A DNA stretch of 64,000 nucleotides from an uncultured Bacteroidales bacterium. Its GTDB lineage: Bacteria; Bacteroidota; Bacteroidia; Bacteroidales; Bacteroidaceae. This document shows positions 9,901 to 17,879 of the stretch, piece by piece. The translations under genes were made by a program, and so were the position numbers. The first letter of the stretch is position 1, and every line of letters starts with the position of its first letter. The notes beneath the pieces are model-generated. The model did no database searches and was not told the origin of the DNA. It was given only the letters and a program-made list of their open reading frames with translations. The stretch is taken from assembly GCA_902778625.1 (NCBI GenBank), contig CACYYM010000004.1:1-64000 (forward strand). The letters are read 5' to 3'.

Positions 9901-11508
9901 CGTGTCGTTATTGGTCAGGGAGCCTACGCAAGTGTAGATGGGATTCCACGAGCCATACTTGGCGATGCATCCCGCTGTGTTCTTGCCATCCACGTAGTTG
10001 AAGCTTTCTTCGCAGAGGTCACCATCCCAATAGATGCGGAAGTTCTGGTTCACACCTGTATCGCCCAGCCCGCTTATAGCTCCAGCAGTAACAGTGCTGA
10101 TGGGACCTATGTCTGTAGGTGTGCAGAGAGAGCCAGGGAAACTGTTGGAGAAGTTGCCTGCCATACAGCGCCCCACATCCTTCGCGGCTGTATAGCGATA
10201 GAAAACCTTCGATGTGGTGGCATCGCGGTAGTTCGTGCCCGGGTTGTCCTCCATGCAGGCAAATATTTCGTGACCATGCCGATAGGGGTCTAAGTCGCCC
10301 ACATGCTCAGCATCGCCGTGCCCGAAGCCTGTCGTGGAAAGTCCCTTGCCATTGTCGTCAATGACCATCGAGCCGAAGACTATTTCGTCGCGTCCGTCCC
10401 AATCAACATCAGCCATGCAGTAGTTGTGGTAGCCCTGCCCTTTCCACGGGCCATCGGTATTGCATGTCCAGCGCCAGCGCTCTGTCAGTTCATGGGTGGC
10501 GGGATTGATGTCGTAGGCCACCATCTTGTGACGGGTATAGATACCGCGAGCCAGGAAGAGGCTGGGATGCTGTCCGTCGAAGTATGGAGCGCCGAAGAAA
10601 TGCTTTGAGGTACGGTGGCCGTAGCCATCGCCCCAAGCGCGATTTAGGTCGGTCTCGTTCGACTCCAGACGCTTCAAGGGATAGGGAATGCATTGGTAGG
10701 GCTGTCCTGTCAGTCCGTCCATGTAAAGGAGGTATTCCCCATCAGTAGTGACAAACCAGTTGGTACCGCCACCTGTAGCTGCGCGTACATTCTTCGTGGG
10801 GTCGCCAACGGTGTAGGTCGTGCTATCGGACAAGTGGATAACGGTGCCATCGGCTGCTCGCATGACAACCTCGGCACGCCCGTCCTCGTCCCAATCATAC
10901 GCGATGATGTTCTGCTCGTTATTTTGGAAGTCACCCATGTTCGGCCCGCAGTTCACCCACCACAGGCGTGTGCCGTCCTGCTTCAGGCACTCAAAGATGG
11001 AGTACTCCTTTGTGTCAACGCCATCTATCTCAGGGCCGTTCTTGGGATAAGACTGCTCTATCTCGCTCTGGTTGTCGAACTTCATCAGGATTTCCAGTTC
11101 TCCGTCGCCATCCACATCGGCACATGTGGCATCATTAGGAACGAGGTTGCTCTTGATGCCTTCGTGCTTCAGCGTGATTTCCTTGTAGCTCGTGCTCCAA
11201 GGTGTGGCAGGATTACAGTCGGCCTGCTCCTCGCCGTTGATGATGGCCCGAATGGTGTACTGGTTGTCTGTCGTGCCACTCGCATCCTGATAATTTGAGA
11301 CGCTCAGCGGAACATCATTCAGCTTCTCTCCGTCGCGATAGACATTATAGGTCACATCATAGTATTCTTCGGCCGTGATGCGCCAACTCAAGAAGACGCC
11401 TCCATTCGCCTTCATGGCCACAAGTCCGCGGTCCAAGCGGTCTGTGTAGCGCTGTGCGAGGGCAATCATCGGCATCGTGAGCAGCAGGAAAGCAAGAAAC
11501 TTTTTCAT
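6940..11508 (-). CDS. Very large secreted PL11-type rhamnogalacturonan lyase with autotransporter-like repeats
   Basis: This 1522-residue protein begins with a signal peptide (residues 1-18, ending LAQ). The region about 20-640 matches polysaccharide lyase family 11: it opens with DRLDRGLVAMKANGGVFLSW and carries several calcium-binding-like DxDGDGE and DWDEDGRAE blades of the beta-propeller. The family cleaves rhamnogalacturonan I of pectin. About residues 650-1430 form repeated glycine- and asparagine-rich segments of the autotransporter-associated beta-strand type (such as GAVLSGFTS and GGTLRVGTG), unusual for PL11, which is normally about 600 residues. The end carries the DLNG...RGIYLYKGKKI tail shared with two other secreted proteins here. 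It is convergent with SulP and divergent from the GH29 fucosidase. Confidence 0.85.
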   Translation of the reverse strand: MKKFLAFLLLTMPMIALAQRYTDRLDRGLVAMKANGGVFLSWRITAEEYYDVTYNVYRDGEKLNDVPLSVSNYQDASGTTDNQYTIRAIINGEEQADCNPATPWSTSYKEITLKHEGIKSNLVPNDATCADVDGDGELEILMKFDNQSEIEQSYPKNGPEIDGVDTKEYSIFECLKQDGTRLWWVNCGPNMGDFQNNEQNIIAYDWDEDGRAEVVMRAADGTVIHLSDSTTYTVGDPTKNVRAATGGGTNWFVTTDGEYLLYMDGLTGQPYQCIPYPLKRLESNETDLNRAWGDGYGHRTSKHFFGAPYFDGQHPSLFLARGIYTRHKMVAYDINPATHELTERWRWTCNTDGPWKGQGYHNYCMADVDWDGRDEIVFGSMVIDDNGKGLSTTGFGHGDAEHVGDLDPYRHGHEIFACMEDNPGTNYRDATTSKVFYRYTAAKDVGRCMAGNFSNSFPGSLCTPTDIGPISTVTAGAISGLGDTGVNQNFRIYWDGDLCEESFNYVDGKNTAGCIAKYGSWNPIYTCVGSLTNNDTKGTPCFQGDIFGDWREEIIMRTANGNIRIYSTPTATKWRNYTLWHDHQYRNAMVWQMCGYNQPPRPSYFLGELEGITIAPPPLTTSGRVSIADNSAIDASQDGQHVLVSGYADMNVSIADNPQPAVLTFNVPSWVQGTAPSECASQNTAINYTYYICNVTGSGISGNGRLVKQGDGTLVLPKADFTHTGETNIWGGTLCFDGRLTASPLWLNRFTRLESNGGQFCSIAAIYGSSIVPGGADCSGTVTADSVSLGFGSRLVLDLFGEGLHSDTIRTRALLIEHKIGTAWTKGGPAYLMPVIELKGHPAEGQTSMPAGKYVIAELEALHGSVDDIIVEGLETVKKRLYVEDGQLVLEIVGLRDAATVTWTGANGSAWDEAETDNFVLNGESTPFVAGDHVVFNDEAQSKTVSINDNVYPASVTVDNTATYTFKGSGSIGGNAVFTKQNTGGVTMNVENAYTGGNHLCGGTVRVNTLSNQYSTTGNLGGLTDNADLFTMEGGATLQTQKAVEMGSPMKMVGDEGGVLNAVADFKMNAALSGTKLTKKGNGCLYLMKAGSLDSLIMTGGDVAIQNNTAVRAIEIQSGALWDDVQATSHAIRVPKGRSATWQLTWEFYTAYANKLTGKGTLTIVPRNDKSRVRITGDWSAFEGTIKHTTKNNWLPLDMGGGMPNATLNIADGCTVSNVAKTFAIGKLVGKGMLNEPVHDFRSQNSPKGNNTWEVGNSWEEGGDFTFDGQFTDAGGSNKCIFNKVGTCKMTVGGKSHHSGTTTVKAGELCLKSGAQLGTGKLTVQKGAVLSGFTSAAAPLTNSSVSINNGGTLRVGTGTDTSGRMDFGGNNVTFSTGSILQLGANGPAAESTTGCTCLQNIGTLTMNGNIEIFVPESHTLSAGDSIVVWKNVTTVKGTPVLVNEVIDPERGLCWDSSDLANGILRVLFDPTGIQLVRSSDEDSPAPVFDLNGCRVADEFTDHLQRGIYLYKGKKIVVGSRRK

Positions 11509-11534
11509 AGTATCGGATTATTCGAAATTCACTG

Positions 11535-11565
11535 CAAAGATACGAATAAGCGAGAGATAAACAAA
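11535..11565 (-). promoter_or_regulatory. Promoter of the PL11 gene
   Basis: Read on the minus strand, TTTG (11565-11562) and TATCTTTG (11542-11535) are separated by 19 bp, matching the Bacteroidetes sigma-ABfr pattern. The -7 box is preceded by CGCTTATTCG, the same block that precedes the PASTA and cohesin-like gene promoters. Confidence 0.75.
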
Positions 11566-11648
11566 ACAGATTGCTTGTTTTTATCCCAAATCTGAATGAT
11601 TGCGAACAGGAGTTCCCCCATTTCGGCTCACGAAAAAGTGTAAAATCA

Positions 11649-11679
11649 TTTGACTCTTTGCAATTTTTTTGTAACTTTG
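11649..11679 (+). promoter_or_regulatory. Promoter of the GH29 gene
   Basis: TTTG at 11649-11652 and TAACTTTG at 11672-11679 are separated by 19 bp, a full match to the Bacteroidetes promoter. The predicted leader is about 40 nt. Confidence 0.75.
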
Positions 11680-11724
11680 TAAAGGAATTGACGACAAAAC
11701 TATAATAAATAACGATAAGAACAC

Positions 11725-13338
11725 ATGAGAAAGGCCCTTTTATTCACCTTTGTCTGTGCTGCAATACTGGTTGCTGCGCAGGAGACATACAGAATACCTG
11801 TCAGCGAGAAGAACGAAAAGATGCAGACGGGACGGTTTGAACCGACTTGGCAGTCATTGGAGCAGCACGAGACGCCAGAGTGGTTCCGTAACGCCAAGTT
11901 CGGCATCTGGGCTCATTGGGGAGCACAATGCGTGGAAGGCAGCGGCGACTGGATGGCTCGTGAGATGTACATGGAGGGCAGTCACAAATACAAGTTCCAC
12001 CGCGAGCACTACGGACACCCTTCCGAGTTCGGATACAAGGACATCCTGCCTCTGTTCAAGGCCGAGCGTTGGCAGCCCGACAGCCTTGTAGCACGCTACA
12101 AACGTTGCGGCGCCCAGTACTTCTTTGTCCTTGGCAATCATCATGACAACTTCGACCTTTGGGACTCAAAATACCAGCCTTGGAACAGCAAGAACATTGG
12201 CCCGAAGCGAGACATCCTGGGAGAGTGGGCGGCAGCTGCCAAGAAGTACGGGCTTCCACTTGGCATCTCCTTTCATGCCGATCATGCCTGGACGTGGTTC
12301 GAGCCTTCGCAGCGCTATGACCTCGAAGGCGAGATGGCTGGCGTCTATTATGACGGCAACCTCCGAAAGGAAGACGGCAAAGGCAAGTGGTGGGAAGGTC
12401 TCGACCCGCAGATGCTCTATCAGCAGAACCACCCGATGAGCAAGGGCTCGTGGGATAACGGCGCCATTCACGGACAATGGGACTGGAGTCATGGAGCCTG
12501 TCCGCCCTCGCAGGAGTTTGTCGACAACTTCTTCAACCGCACCATCGACGCCATAAACCGCTACAATCCCGACCTCATCTACTTCGATGTGACGGTGCTG
12601 CCCTTCTATCCCTTGAGCGATTGCGGTCTCAAGATAGCCACACATCTATATAATAAGAACCCACGAGGCGTGGTGTTCGGCAAGATTCTGGGTGAGGAAC
12701 AGAAGAAGGCGCTGACGTGGGATGTGGAGCGCGGCGCTCCCAATCAGATGGTGGAGCGGCCTTGGCAGACGTGCAACTGCATTGGCGACTGGCACTACAA
12801 CACCGACACCTACAACAGAGGCTACCGCTCGGCAACCAATATGGTGAAGCAACTCGTTGACATCGTCTCGAAGAACGGCAACCTACTGCTCAACATCCCA
12901 TTGCGAGCCGATGGGACTTATGACGACAAGGCTGCCCGCTTCCTTGACGAACTGGAAGCATGGATGACGCAGAACGGCGAGAGCATCTTCGGCACCCGCC
13001 CTTGGGTGAAGTTCGGCGAAGGACCTGTTGCAGAGAAGGACATCAAGATCAACTCGCAGGGCTTCAACGAAGGGCAGTACAACAACATGGACCATCGCGA
13101 CATCCGCTTCAACCAGACAGAGAAGCACCTTTATGTCACCGCAATGGGCTGGCCAGAGGACGGCAAGCTCTTCATCAAGTCGCTCGCCAAAGGCAACCCT
13201 GACTTCAAGAAGCCCATCTCGTCCGTACTGCTTTTAGGTCATGGGAAACTCAAAGCGCGTCAGACAAAAGAAGGGCTGGAGGTACAACTCCCCCAGCCCT
13301 GCAACAGGATTGCTCCTGTGCTGAAGATTAAGAAGTAA
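11725..13338 (+). CDS. GH29 alpha-L-fucosidase, secreted
   Basis: This 537-residue protein has a signal peptide (about 1-18, ending VAAQ). The N-terminal barrel shows the GH29 landmarks WFRNAKFGIWAHWG, the GNHHDNFDLWDSKY motif, and PDLIYFDVTVLPF near residue 290, whose Asp is the expected nucleophile. A C-terminal beta-sandwich follows from about residue 400. The enzyme should release alpha-fucose from host or plant glycans. It stands alone on the plus strand and is convergent with the M3 peptidase gene 14 bp away. Linkage specificity is not visible. Confidence 0.92.
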   Translation: MRKALLFTFVCAAILVAAQETYRIPVSEKNEKMQTGRFEPTWQSLEQHETPEWFRNAKFGIWAHWGAQCVEGSGDWMAREMYMEGSHKYKFHREHYGHPSEFGYKDILPLFKAERWQPDSLVARYKRCGAQYFFVLGNHHDNFDLWDSKYQPWNSKNIGPKRDILGEWAAAAKKYGLPLGISFHADHAWTWFEPSQRYDLEGEMAGVYYDGNLRKEDGKGKWWEGLDPQMLYQQNHPMSKGSWDNGAIHGQWDWSHGACPPSQEFVDNFFNRTIDAINRYNPDLIYFDVTVLPFYPLSDCGLKIATHLYNKNPRGVVFGKILGEEQKKALTWDVERGAPNQMVERPWQTCNCIGDWHYNTDTYNRGYRSATNMVKQLVDIVSKNGNLLLNIPLRADGTYDDKAARFLDELEAWMTQNGESIFGTRPWVKFGEGPVAEKDIKINSQGFNEGQYNNMDHRDIRFNQTEKHLYVTAMGWPEDGKLFIKSLAKGNPDFKKPISSVLLLGHGKLKARQTKEGLEVQLPQPCNRIAPVLKIKK

Positions 13339-13352
13339 AGAGTGGACTGCCG

Positions 13353-15353
13353 CTACTTCAGCCCACGGCCTTTGAGGAAGGCTTCGTTGTCGGGCTGGCG
13401 ACCTGCAAATTGCTCGAACAGTCTCATGGGTTCTTCGCCGCCGCCCTTCTCGAGGAAGGTCTGCTTGAACTTGGTGGCCAGTTCCTTGTTCCATACATTG
13501 CCCGATGCCTCGAAGATGGAGAAGATGTCCTTGTCCAACACCTCTGCCCACAAATAGCCATAATAGCCAGCACTATATCCGCTGGAAAAGATATGGTTGA
13601 AGTAGGTGGTGCGGTAGCGCGGCCCAATCTCGGGGATGAGTCCCATTTCCTTACAAACTTTCTTCTCGAAGGCATCGATATCAATGCCATCGACGCTCTC
13701 CAGCTCGTGCCACTTCATGTCGAGGATGGAGGCGGCGCAAAGTTCTGTCGTCATGAAGCCCTGGTTGAACTTCAGCGAGTTGTTTATCTTCTCGACCAGT
13801 TCGGCAGGAATGACTTCTCCCTCTTCGTTTGTGGCATACTGCGCCAAGAGTTCGGGCTGGAAAGCCCAGTTCTCGTTGAACTGCGAGAAGGTCTCCACGA
13901 AGTCACGCTTCACGCTGGTGCCGCTGACAGAAGGATAGTGGCATTGCGTGAGCAAGCCGTGCAGAGCATGTCCGAACTCGTGGAAAACAGTCTGCACCTC
14001 GTCGATAGTAAGATTCTCTTCGAGATTGCCGACATTGACGATAATGGGACGAACCATCTCGCCCTTAGCATCGACATACTGCTCGCGGATGTTGTTCATC
14101 CAGGCTCCGCCGCGCTTACTGCTGCGAGGCAGGTAATCGGTGGTGAAGATGCCCAGCAGATTGCCGTCGGCATCCGTCACCTTGTAGGTCGTGACGACTT
14201 CGGGGTTATACGAAGGCACGTCCTCCAGTTTCTCCATATTCACGCCATAAAGCGTATTGGCGGCGATGAAGATGCCTTTCACCACGTTCTCGAGCTTGAA
14301 GTAGGGTTTGGTGAGCTCTTCGTCGAGGTCGTATTTCTGCTTACGCACCTTCTCGGCATAGTACCACCAGTCCCACTGCTCTATCTTGCTGCCGGCAGGA
14401 AGTTTGCCAGCCGCTATGTCCTCATCCATCAGCTTCTGCATGTCATAGACCTCCTCCTTGGCTTTCGTTACGGCAGCTGCCATAATGTCGGCGAGGAAGG
14501 CATCAACCGTTTCTGTGTCGTGTGCCATCTTGGGTTCGAGGAGATAGGCGGCAGGATTGTCGTAGCCCATAATCTTTGCCTTCTCGATGCGAAGGCGCAT
14601 GATGTCGAGGACGAGCTGGCGGTTGTCGAACTCGTTGCCGTTGTGACCTCGCATGGTGTAAGCCTCAAGCATCTGCTGGCGGAGGGCACGGTCCTCGGTC
14701 GTGGTCATCGCATTGGGATAGTCGGAGACGCTGATGCCGAACTTCTCCTTGAAGGCGTTGCTTTCGGAGAGGATGTTGTTGCCCAGCTTCTGCGTCTTGG
14801 TAGCCATCTCGGTATTGATTTCGCGAAGGCGGGCTTGCTGCTTCTCGGGAAGGCCTATGCCATTACGCTCAAAAGCCTCGAAGCGCTTCTTCAGCACCAT
14901 CTGCTGCTCACGACTGAGCTGGCTCTGGTCGGCGAAGTAGAGCTTGGCAATGCGCTCATAGAGCCCCTTGTTGAAGGAAATGTTGTCCTCGTGCTCTGTA
15001 AGCATGGGAAGCGCTTTCTCCATAACAGAGTCGAGTTCGTCCGTGCGGTCGGTCTCGCAAACATTGAACAGCACGCCTACAACTTTGCTCAGGATTTCGC
15101 CAGAGAGCTCGAGCGGCAAAACGGTGTTCTCGAAGGTCGGACCTTCGGGATTGTTCACGATGGAGTCAATCTCCTTGTTCTGCTGCTCGATGCCTGCTTC
15201 GATGGCTGGGATGTAGTCCTCGACCAAAATGTCCTCGAAGGGAGGAATGCCATAAGGCGTATCCCACTCGGTGAGGAAAGGGTTCTGGCGACTGTTGTTG
15301 CATGCCAGAAGTGACAATACTGCTGTCATACCTAAAAGAATCTTTTTCATCAT
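13353..15353 (-). CDS. dcp: M3 family metallopeptidase (dipeptidyl carboxypeptidase), lipoprotein
   Basis: The protein is about 666 residues. It starts MMKKILLGMT and has a lipobox LSLLAC with Cys18, so it should be lipidated. The zinc motif HEFGHALHG lies near residue 460, preceded by the long helical thimet-oligopeptidase domain, with a normal C-terminal region containing GYSAGYYGYLWAEVL. Dcp-type enzymes remove dipeptides from peptide C-termini. The frame continues upstream to 15551 through the palindrome array, which cannot be coding, so the start is set at 15353 (the second Met at 15350 is an equal alternative). Confidence 0.92.
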   Translation of the reverse strand: MMKKILLGMTAVLSLLACNNSRQNPFLTEWDTPYGIPPFEDILVEDYIPAIEAGIEQQNKEIDSIVNNPEGPTFENTVLPLELSGEILSKVVGVLFNVCETDRTDELDSVMEKALPMLTEHEDNISFNKGLYERIAKLYFADQSQLSREQQMVLKKRFEAFERNGIGLPEKQQARLREINTEMATKTQKLGNNILSESNAFKEKFGISVSDYPNAMTTTEDRALRQQMLEAYTMRGHNGNEFDNRQLVLDIMRLRIEKAKIMGYDNPAAYLLEPKMAHDTETVDAFLADIMAAAVTKAKEEVYDMQKLMDEDIAAGKLPAGSKIEQWDWWYYAEKVRKQKYDLDEELTKPYFKLENVVKGIFIAANTLYGVNMEKLEDVPSYNPEVVTTYKVTDADGNLLGIFTTDYLPRSSKRGGAWMNNIREQYVDAKGEMVRPIIVNVGNLEENLTIDEVQTVFHEFGHALHGLLTQCHYPSVSGTSVKRDFVETFSQFNENWAFQPELLAQYATNEEGEVIPAELVEKINNSLKFNQGFMTTELCAASILDMKWHELESVDGIDIDAFEKKVCKEMGLIPEIGPRYRTTYFNHIFSSGYSAGYYGYLWAEVLDKDIFSIFEASGNVWNKELATKFKQTFLEKGGGEEPMRLFEQFAGRQPDNEAFLKGRGLK

Positions 15354-15405
15354 ATAATTATACATTTGGTTTATCAAGAAGTCATCTTCGGTTGGCGAGG
15401 TTCCA

Positions 15406-15493
15406 AACGCCGCGTGCGGCGTTGGGCATCCCCGCGTGCGGCGTTTGGCATCCCCGCGTGCGGCGTTGGGCATTTCCGCGTGCGGCGTTTGGA
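15406..15493. repeat. 22-bp-period palindrome array 2 (4 GC-rich units)
   Basis: Units start at 15406, 15428, 15450 and 15472. The first is the near-perfect palindrome AACGCCGCGTGCGGCGTT; the next three keep GCGTGCGGCGTT but have changed left arms. Spacers are GGGC, TGGC, GGGC and TGGA. The array separates the esterase 3' end (15553) from the Dcp start (15353). Confidence 0.85.
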
Positions 15494-15552
15494 GCTCCCC
15501 TTTACTGCCCATTTTCACAGGGTTTACTCCATGACCTTCCGCCAAGCACACA

Positions 15553-16419
15553 TCAGCGGCTCAGCTGATTCACGAAGAATGTGACCGAGAGCTTCACGGC
15601 TTCCTCTGGATGTGGGCCAAAGCCGTGATCGTAGTGGTCGAGCAGATGCCACTCGCTCCCTTTCCACATTTGATGGAAGCGAAGGCCGTAGGTATAGGGC
15701 ACGGTGCGGTCGGAGGTGCCGTGAACGATGCAAGCAGGGCCTTTATAGCCTGCCGCCGTCTCGTAGATGGGCAGCCAGAAGGCTGTCTTAATGTAGTCGC
15801 GCCCAAGATGATGCCCCCACACCTCGACGTATTCTGGCGGATTTTGCGGATCGTCGAGACTGCCTTGCTGCCCGCCTGTCTGACCACGGATGGCATCGTC
15901 GCGGATCACACCTGCCGGGGCCAGTAGTACAACGCCTCCCTTGAAGGCTTTCTTGCCAAGCTGACCTGCAAGCATGGCAGTCACGACGCCGCCTTGCGAA
16001 TGGCCTGCTATGCCAATCTTGCCAAAACGTCCGTCTGCCTTCACCCACTCATAGACATGGTGGGCATCCTCAATCTCGTTGGGGATGGTCATCTGCTGGA
16101 AGTCGCCTTCGCTCTCGCCATGACCGTTGAAGTCGAAGCGAATGCTGGCGATGCCCCTTGCCTCCAGCTCATGGGCAATGCCGACCTCCAAGCCGCCGTT
16201 CCTGTTACCCGTAAAGCCGTGACACAAGATAACAATCGGGCACTTTTTAGGCAACACATCAGGCGTCTGCAGTTCGGCCACAAGCTTCCCGTGGTCGCCC
16301 TGAATGATGACACGCTCTGTTTTGGCACACACGAGACCTGCCAGAGACAGACAGGCAACAAAGAGAAGGAACCGCCCCCCTCTAACTCCCCCAAGGGGAA
16401 GAACTATTGGTCGTTTCAT
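15553..16419 (-). CDS. Secreted alpha/beta hydrolase, cinnamoyl/feruloyl esterase-like
   Basis: This 288-residue protein has an alpha/beta-hydrolase fold: oxyanion loop CHGFTGNRNGG near residue 67, nucleophile Ser141 in GHSQGG, acid Asp in HGTSDRTVPY and His in YDHGFGPH. This pattern resembles the small feruloyl (cinnamoyl) esterases that cut phenolic esters from plant polysaccharides, but acyl-peptidase or lipase activity is also possible. Residues 16-32 form the hydrophobic core of a signal peptide. Residues 7-16 (LPLGGVRGGR) are encoded by a CCCCTTGGGGGAG-type repeat, so the N-terminus seems to have grown by repeat insertion. The gene is 17 bp downstream of the flavodoxin gene and probably cotranscribed with it. 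Confidence 0.82.
   Translation of the reverse strand: MKRPIVLPLGGVRGGRFLLFVACLSLAGLVCAKTERVIIQGDHGKLVAELQTPDVLPKKCPIVILCHGFTGNRNGGLEVGIAHELEARGIASIRFDFNGHGESEGDFQQMTIPNEIEDAHHVYEWVKADGRFGKIGIAGHSQGGVVTAMLAGQLGKKAFKGGVVLLAPAGVIRDDAIRGQTGGQQGSLDDPQNPPEYVEVWGHHLGRDYIKTAFWLPIYETAAGYKGPACIVHGTSDRTVPYTYGLRFHQMWKGSEWHLLDHYDHGFGPHPEEAVKLSVTFFVNQLSR
16376..16401. repeat. G/C-run repeat (CTCCCCCAAGGGGAAG type) inside the esterase 5' coding region
   Basis: The segment holds a C-run, then CTAACTCCCCCAAGGGG. The same kind of CCC...GGGG sequence borders the GC-rich arrays (CCCCGTTAAGGGGG before array 4; CCCTACAGGGGG and CCCTTGAGGGG around array 7). Here it lies in frame just after the start codon. Confidence 0.5.
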
Positions 16420-16436
16420 CTTTCTTTGGTCTTAGC

Positions 16437-16952
16437 TTACAGGTTCTTTACCAACTCCTGCACCTTCTGCTTCGTGGCTTCGGTCTTCTGCTCGTCAATC
16501 TTAGCCGTGACGATGCCGGTGCTTTCCACGCCCCAGTAGTTGCAAATGTCGTTGTACTCGCTGATGGCACCTGTATAGACGCCAGGCGAATAGGACGAGA
16601 CGAGCAGCGCCATCTTCTTCACCTTGGCGGGTTTGTTCACGCAGTACATGCGCTGGATGGGCGCCTGAATCTGAGCGTTGAGGGTGAAGTAGTAGATGGG
16701 AGCAGCCAGCACGAGCACTTCGGCCTCTGCCATCAGGGGATAGAGTTCCTGCATGTCGTCCTTCTGGATGCAGGCGCCGTTGCCTTTCCCATGGCAGTAC
16801 TCGCAAGCCAAGCAGCCTGCTATCTTCTTCTTCGAGACATTGACCAGCGTCACTTTATGACCGGCAGCCTCAGCTGCGTTCTTATACTCTTCCGCCATCC
16901 AAGCGGTGTTGCCGTTCGCACGAGGCGAGGCTTGTAAAATCAAAATGTTCAT
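16437..16952 (-). CDS. Flavodoxin-fold NAD(P)H-dependent FMN reductase-like protein
   Basis: This 171-residue protein opens with the FMN-phosphate loop motif SPRANGNT near residue 9 and has APIYYFTLNAQIQAPIQR in the middle, typical of the iron-sulfur flavoprotein/NADPH-dependent reductase group. A Cys-rich segment (GCLACEYC and CIQ) near residues 46-62 resembles the cysteine motif of iron-sulfur flavoproteins. It should bind FMN and carry out a redox reaction in the cytoplasm; the substrate is unknown. A second, related gene lies at 17880, and a patatin gene sits between them. Confidence 0.82.
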   Translation of the reverse strand: MNILILQASPRANGNTAWMAEEYKNAAEAAGHKVTLVNVSKKKIAGCLACEYCHGKGNGACIQKDDMQELYPLMAEAEVLVLAAPIYYFTLNAQIQAPIQRMYCVNKPAKVKKMALLVSSYSPGVYTGAISEYNDICNYWGVESTGIVTAKIDEQKTEATKQKVQELVKNL

Positions 16953-16967
16953 AATGGTATTCGTTTG

Positions 16968-17825
16968 TTAGTTATGGTATTTGTTTAGGACATGTTTCGT
17001 CTTCTGACGTCCGATGTTTATCAGCTTCTCCGACTTGTCGTAGTCGAACCCACCGTAGCGGCTTATCTGAATATCGACAAGCACATCGGGCTTTACGAGC
17101 TCTGCCATGAGGAGGGAGTTCTGGCGAATCATCATCGTGCTGACGCGCGAGAGCACGGTATAGTAGTTGAAGTCGAGATTGTCGGGAATCAACTTGTTTA
17201 TTATCTGTCGCGACAGAGATTTGCTTTGCTTGCGCTTCTCGGCTAACTCGTCCTGAATGTCTGCCTGCGTCTCATAGTCGCGTCCACTTACGTCGATGCC
17301 CACTAGAATGTCGCCTGCATGTCGCACCACACGGTTCATGGGGATGGGGTTCGTCACACCGCCGTCGATGAGAATCATGCCGTCGCGCCGGACAGGCTCG
17401 AAGAAGGAAGGCAGGGAGATGGAGGCTCGTATGGCTCCGAAAAGGCTGCCCTTGCGGAAGACCACCTCGCGCCCCGTGTTCCAGTCTGTCGCTACGGCAC
17501 AATAGGGAATGGGCAGTTCCTCTATCGGGACGTCGGGGACAAACTCCATGATGGCCTCGATGATGCGGTTACCCTTTACCAGATGATTGATGCTGAGCGA
17601 GAAGTCTGTCAGTTCCAGCATCTTCTTCTTATTCACGGTCTTCATCCACTCACGGAAGGTATCCAGCTTCCCCGTGGCATACACGCCGGCTATCAGGGCA
17701 CCCATGGAACATCCTGCTACCGACGTAATGCGATAGCCTTGTGCCTCAAGCTCCTGTATGGCACCGATGTGGGCAAGTCCCCTCGCTCCACCGCTCGACA
17801 GTACGAGTGCTACATCCTTCGACAT
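16968..17825 (-). CDS. Patatin-like phospholipase (RssA/NTE type)
   Basis: This 285-residue protein has the glycine-rich oxyanion motif SSGGARGLAHIGA near residue 11, the nucleophile Ser in GCSMGAL near residue 41, and the catalytic Asp in LIDGGVTNPIP near residue 155. These make a complete Ser-Asp dyad. The length fits a stand-alone cytoplasmic patatin domain. No signal peptide is seen. It lies 15 bp upstream of one flavodoxin gene and 54 bp downstream of another. The lipid substrate is unknown. Confidence 0.87.
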   Translation of the reverse strand: MSKDVALVLSSGGARGLAHIGAIQELEAQGYRITSVAGCSMGALIAGVYATGKLDTFREWMKTVNKKKMLELTDFSLSINHLVKGNRIIEAIMEFVPDVPIEELPIPYCAVATDWNTGREVVFRKGSLFGAIRASISLPSFFEPVRRDGMILIDGGVTNPIPMNRVVRHAGDILVGIDVSGRDYETQADIQDELAEKRKQSKSLSRQIINKLIPDNLDFNYYTVLSRVSTMMIRQNSLLMAELVKPDVLVDIQISRYGGFDYDKSEKLINIGRQKTKHVLNKYHN

Positions 17826-17879
17826 AGACTAATAGACATCCGTTGATTCAGCATTTTATTCAGTAAAGTTCAACACACT

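Noticed and set aside
13410..15314. Long plus-strand open frame of 634 codons opposite the M3 peptidase
   Set aside because: It is the antisense shadow of a well-supported peptidase gene and has no recognisable protein features; similar long shadows lie opposite GH32, SulP, GH38 and thrS.
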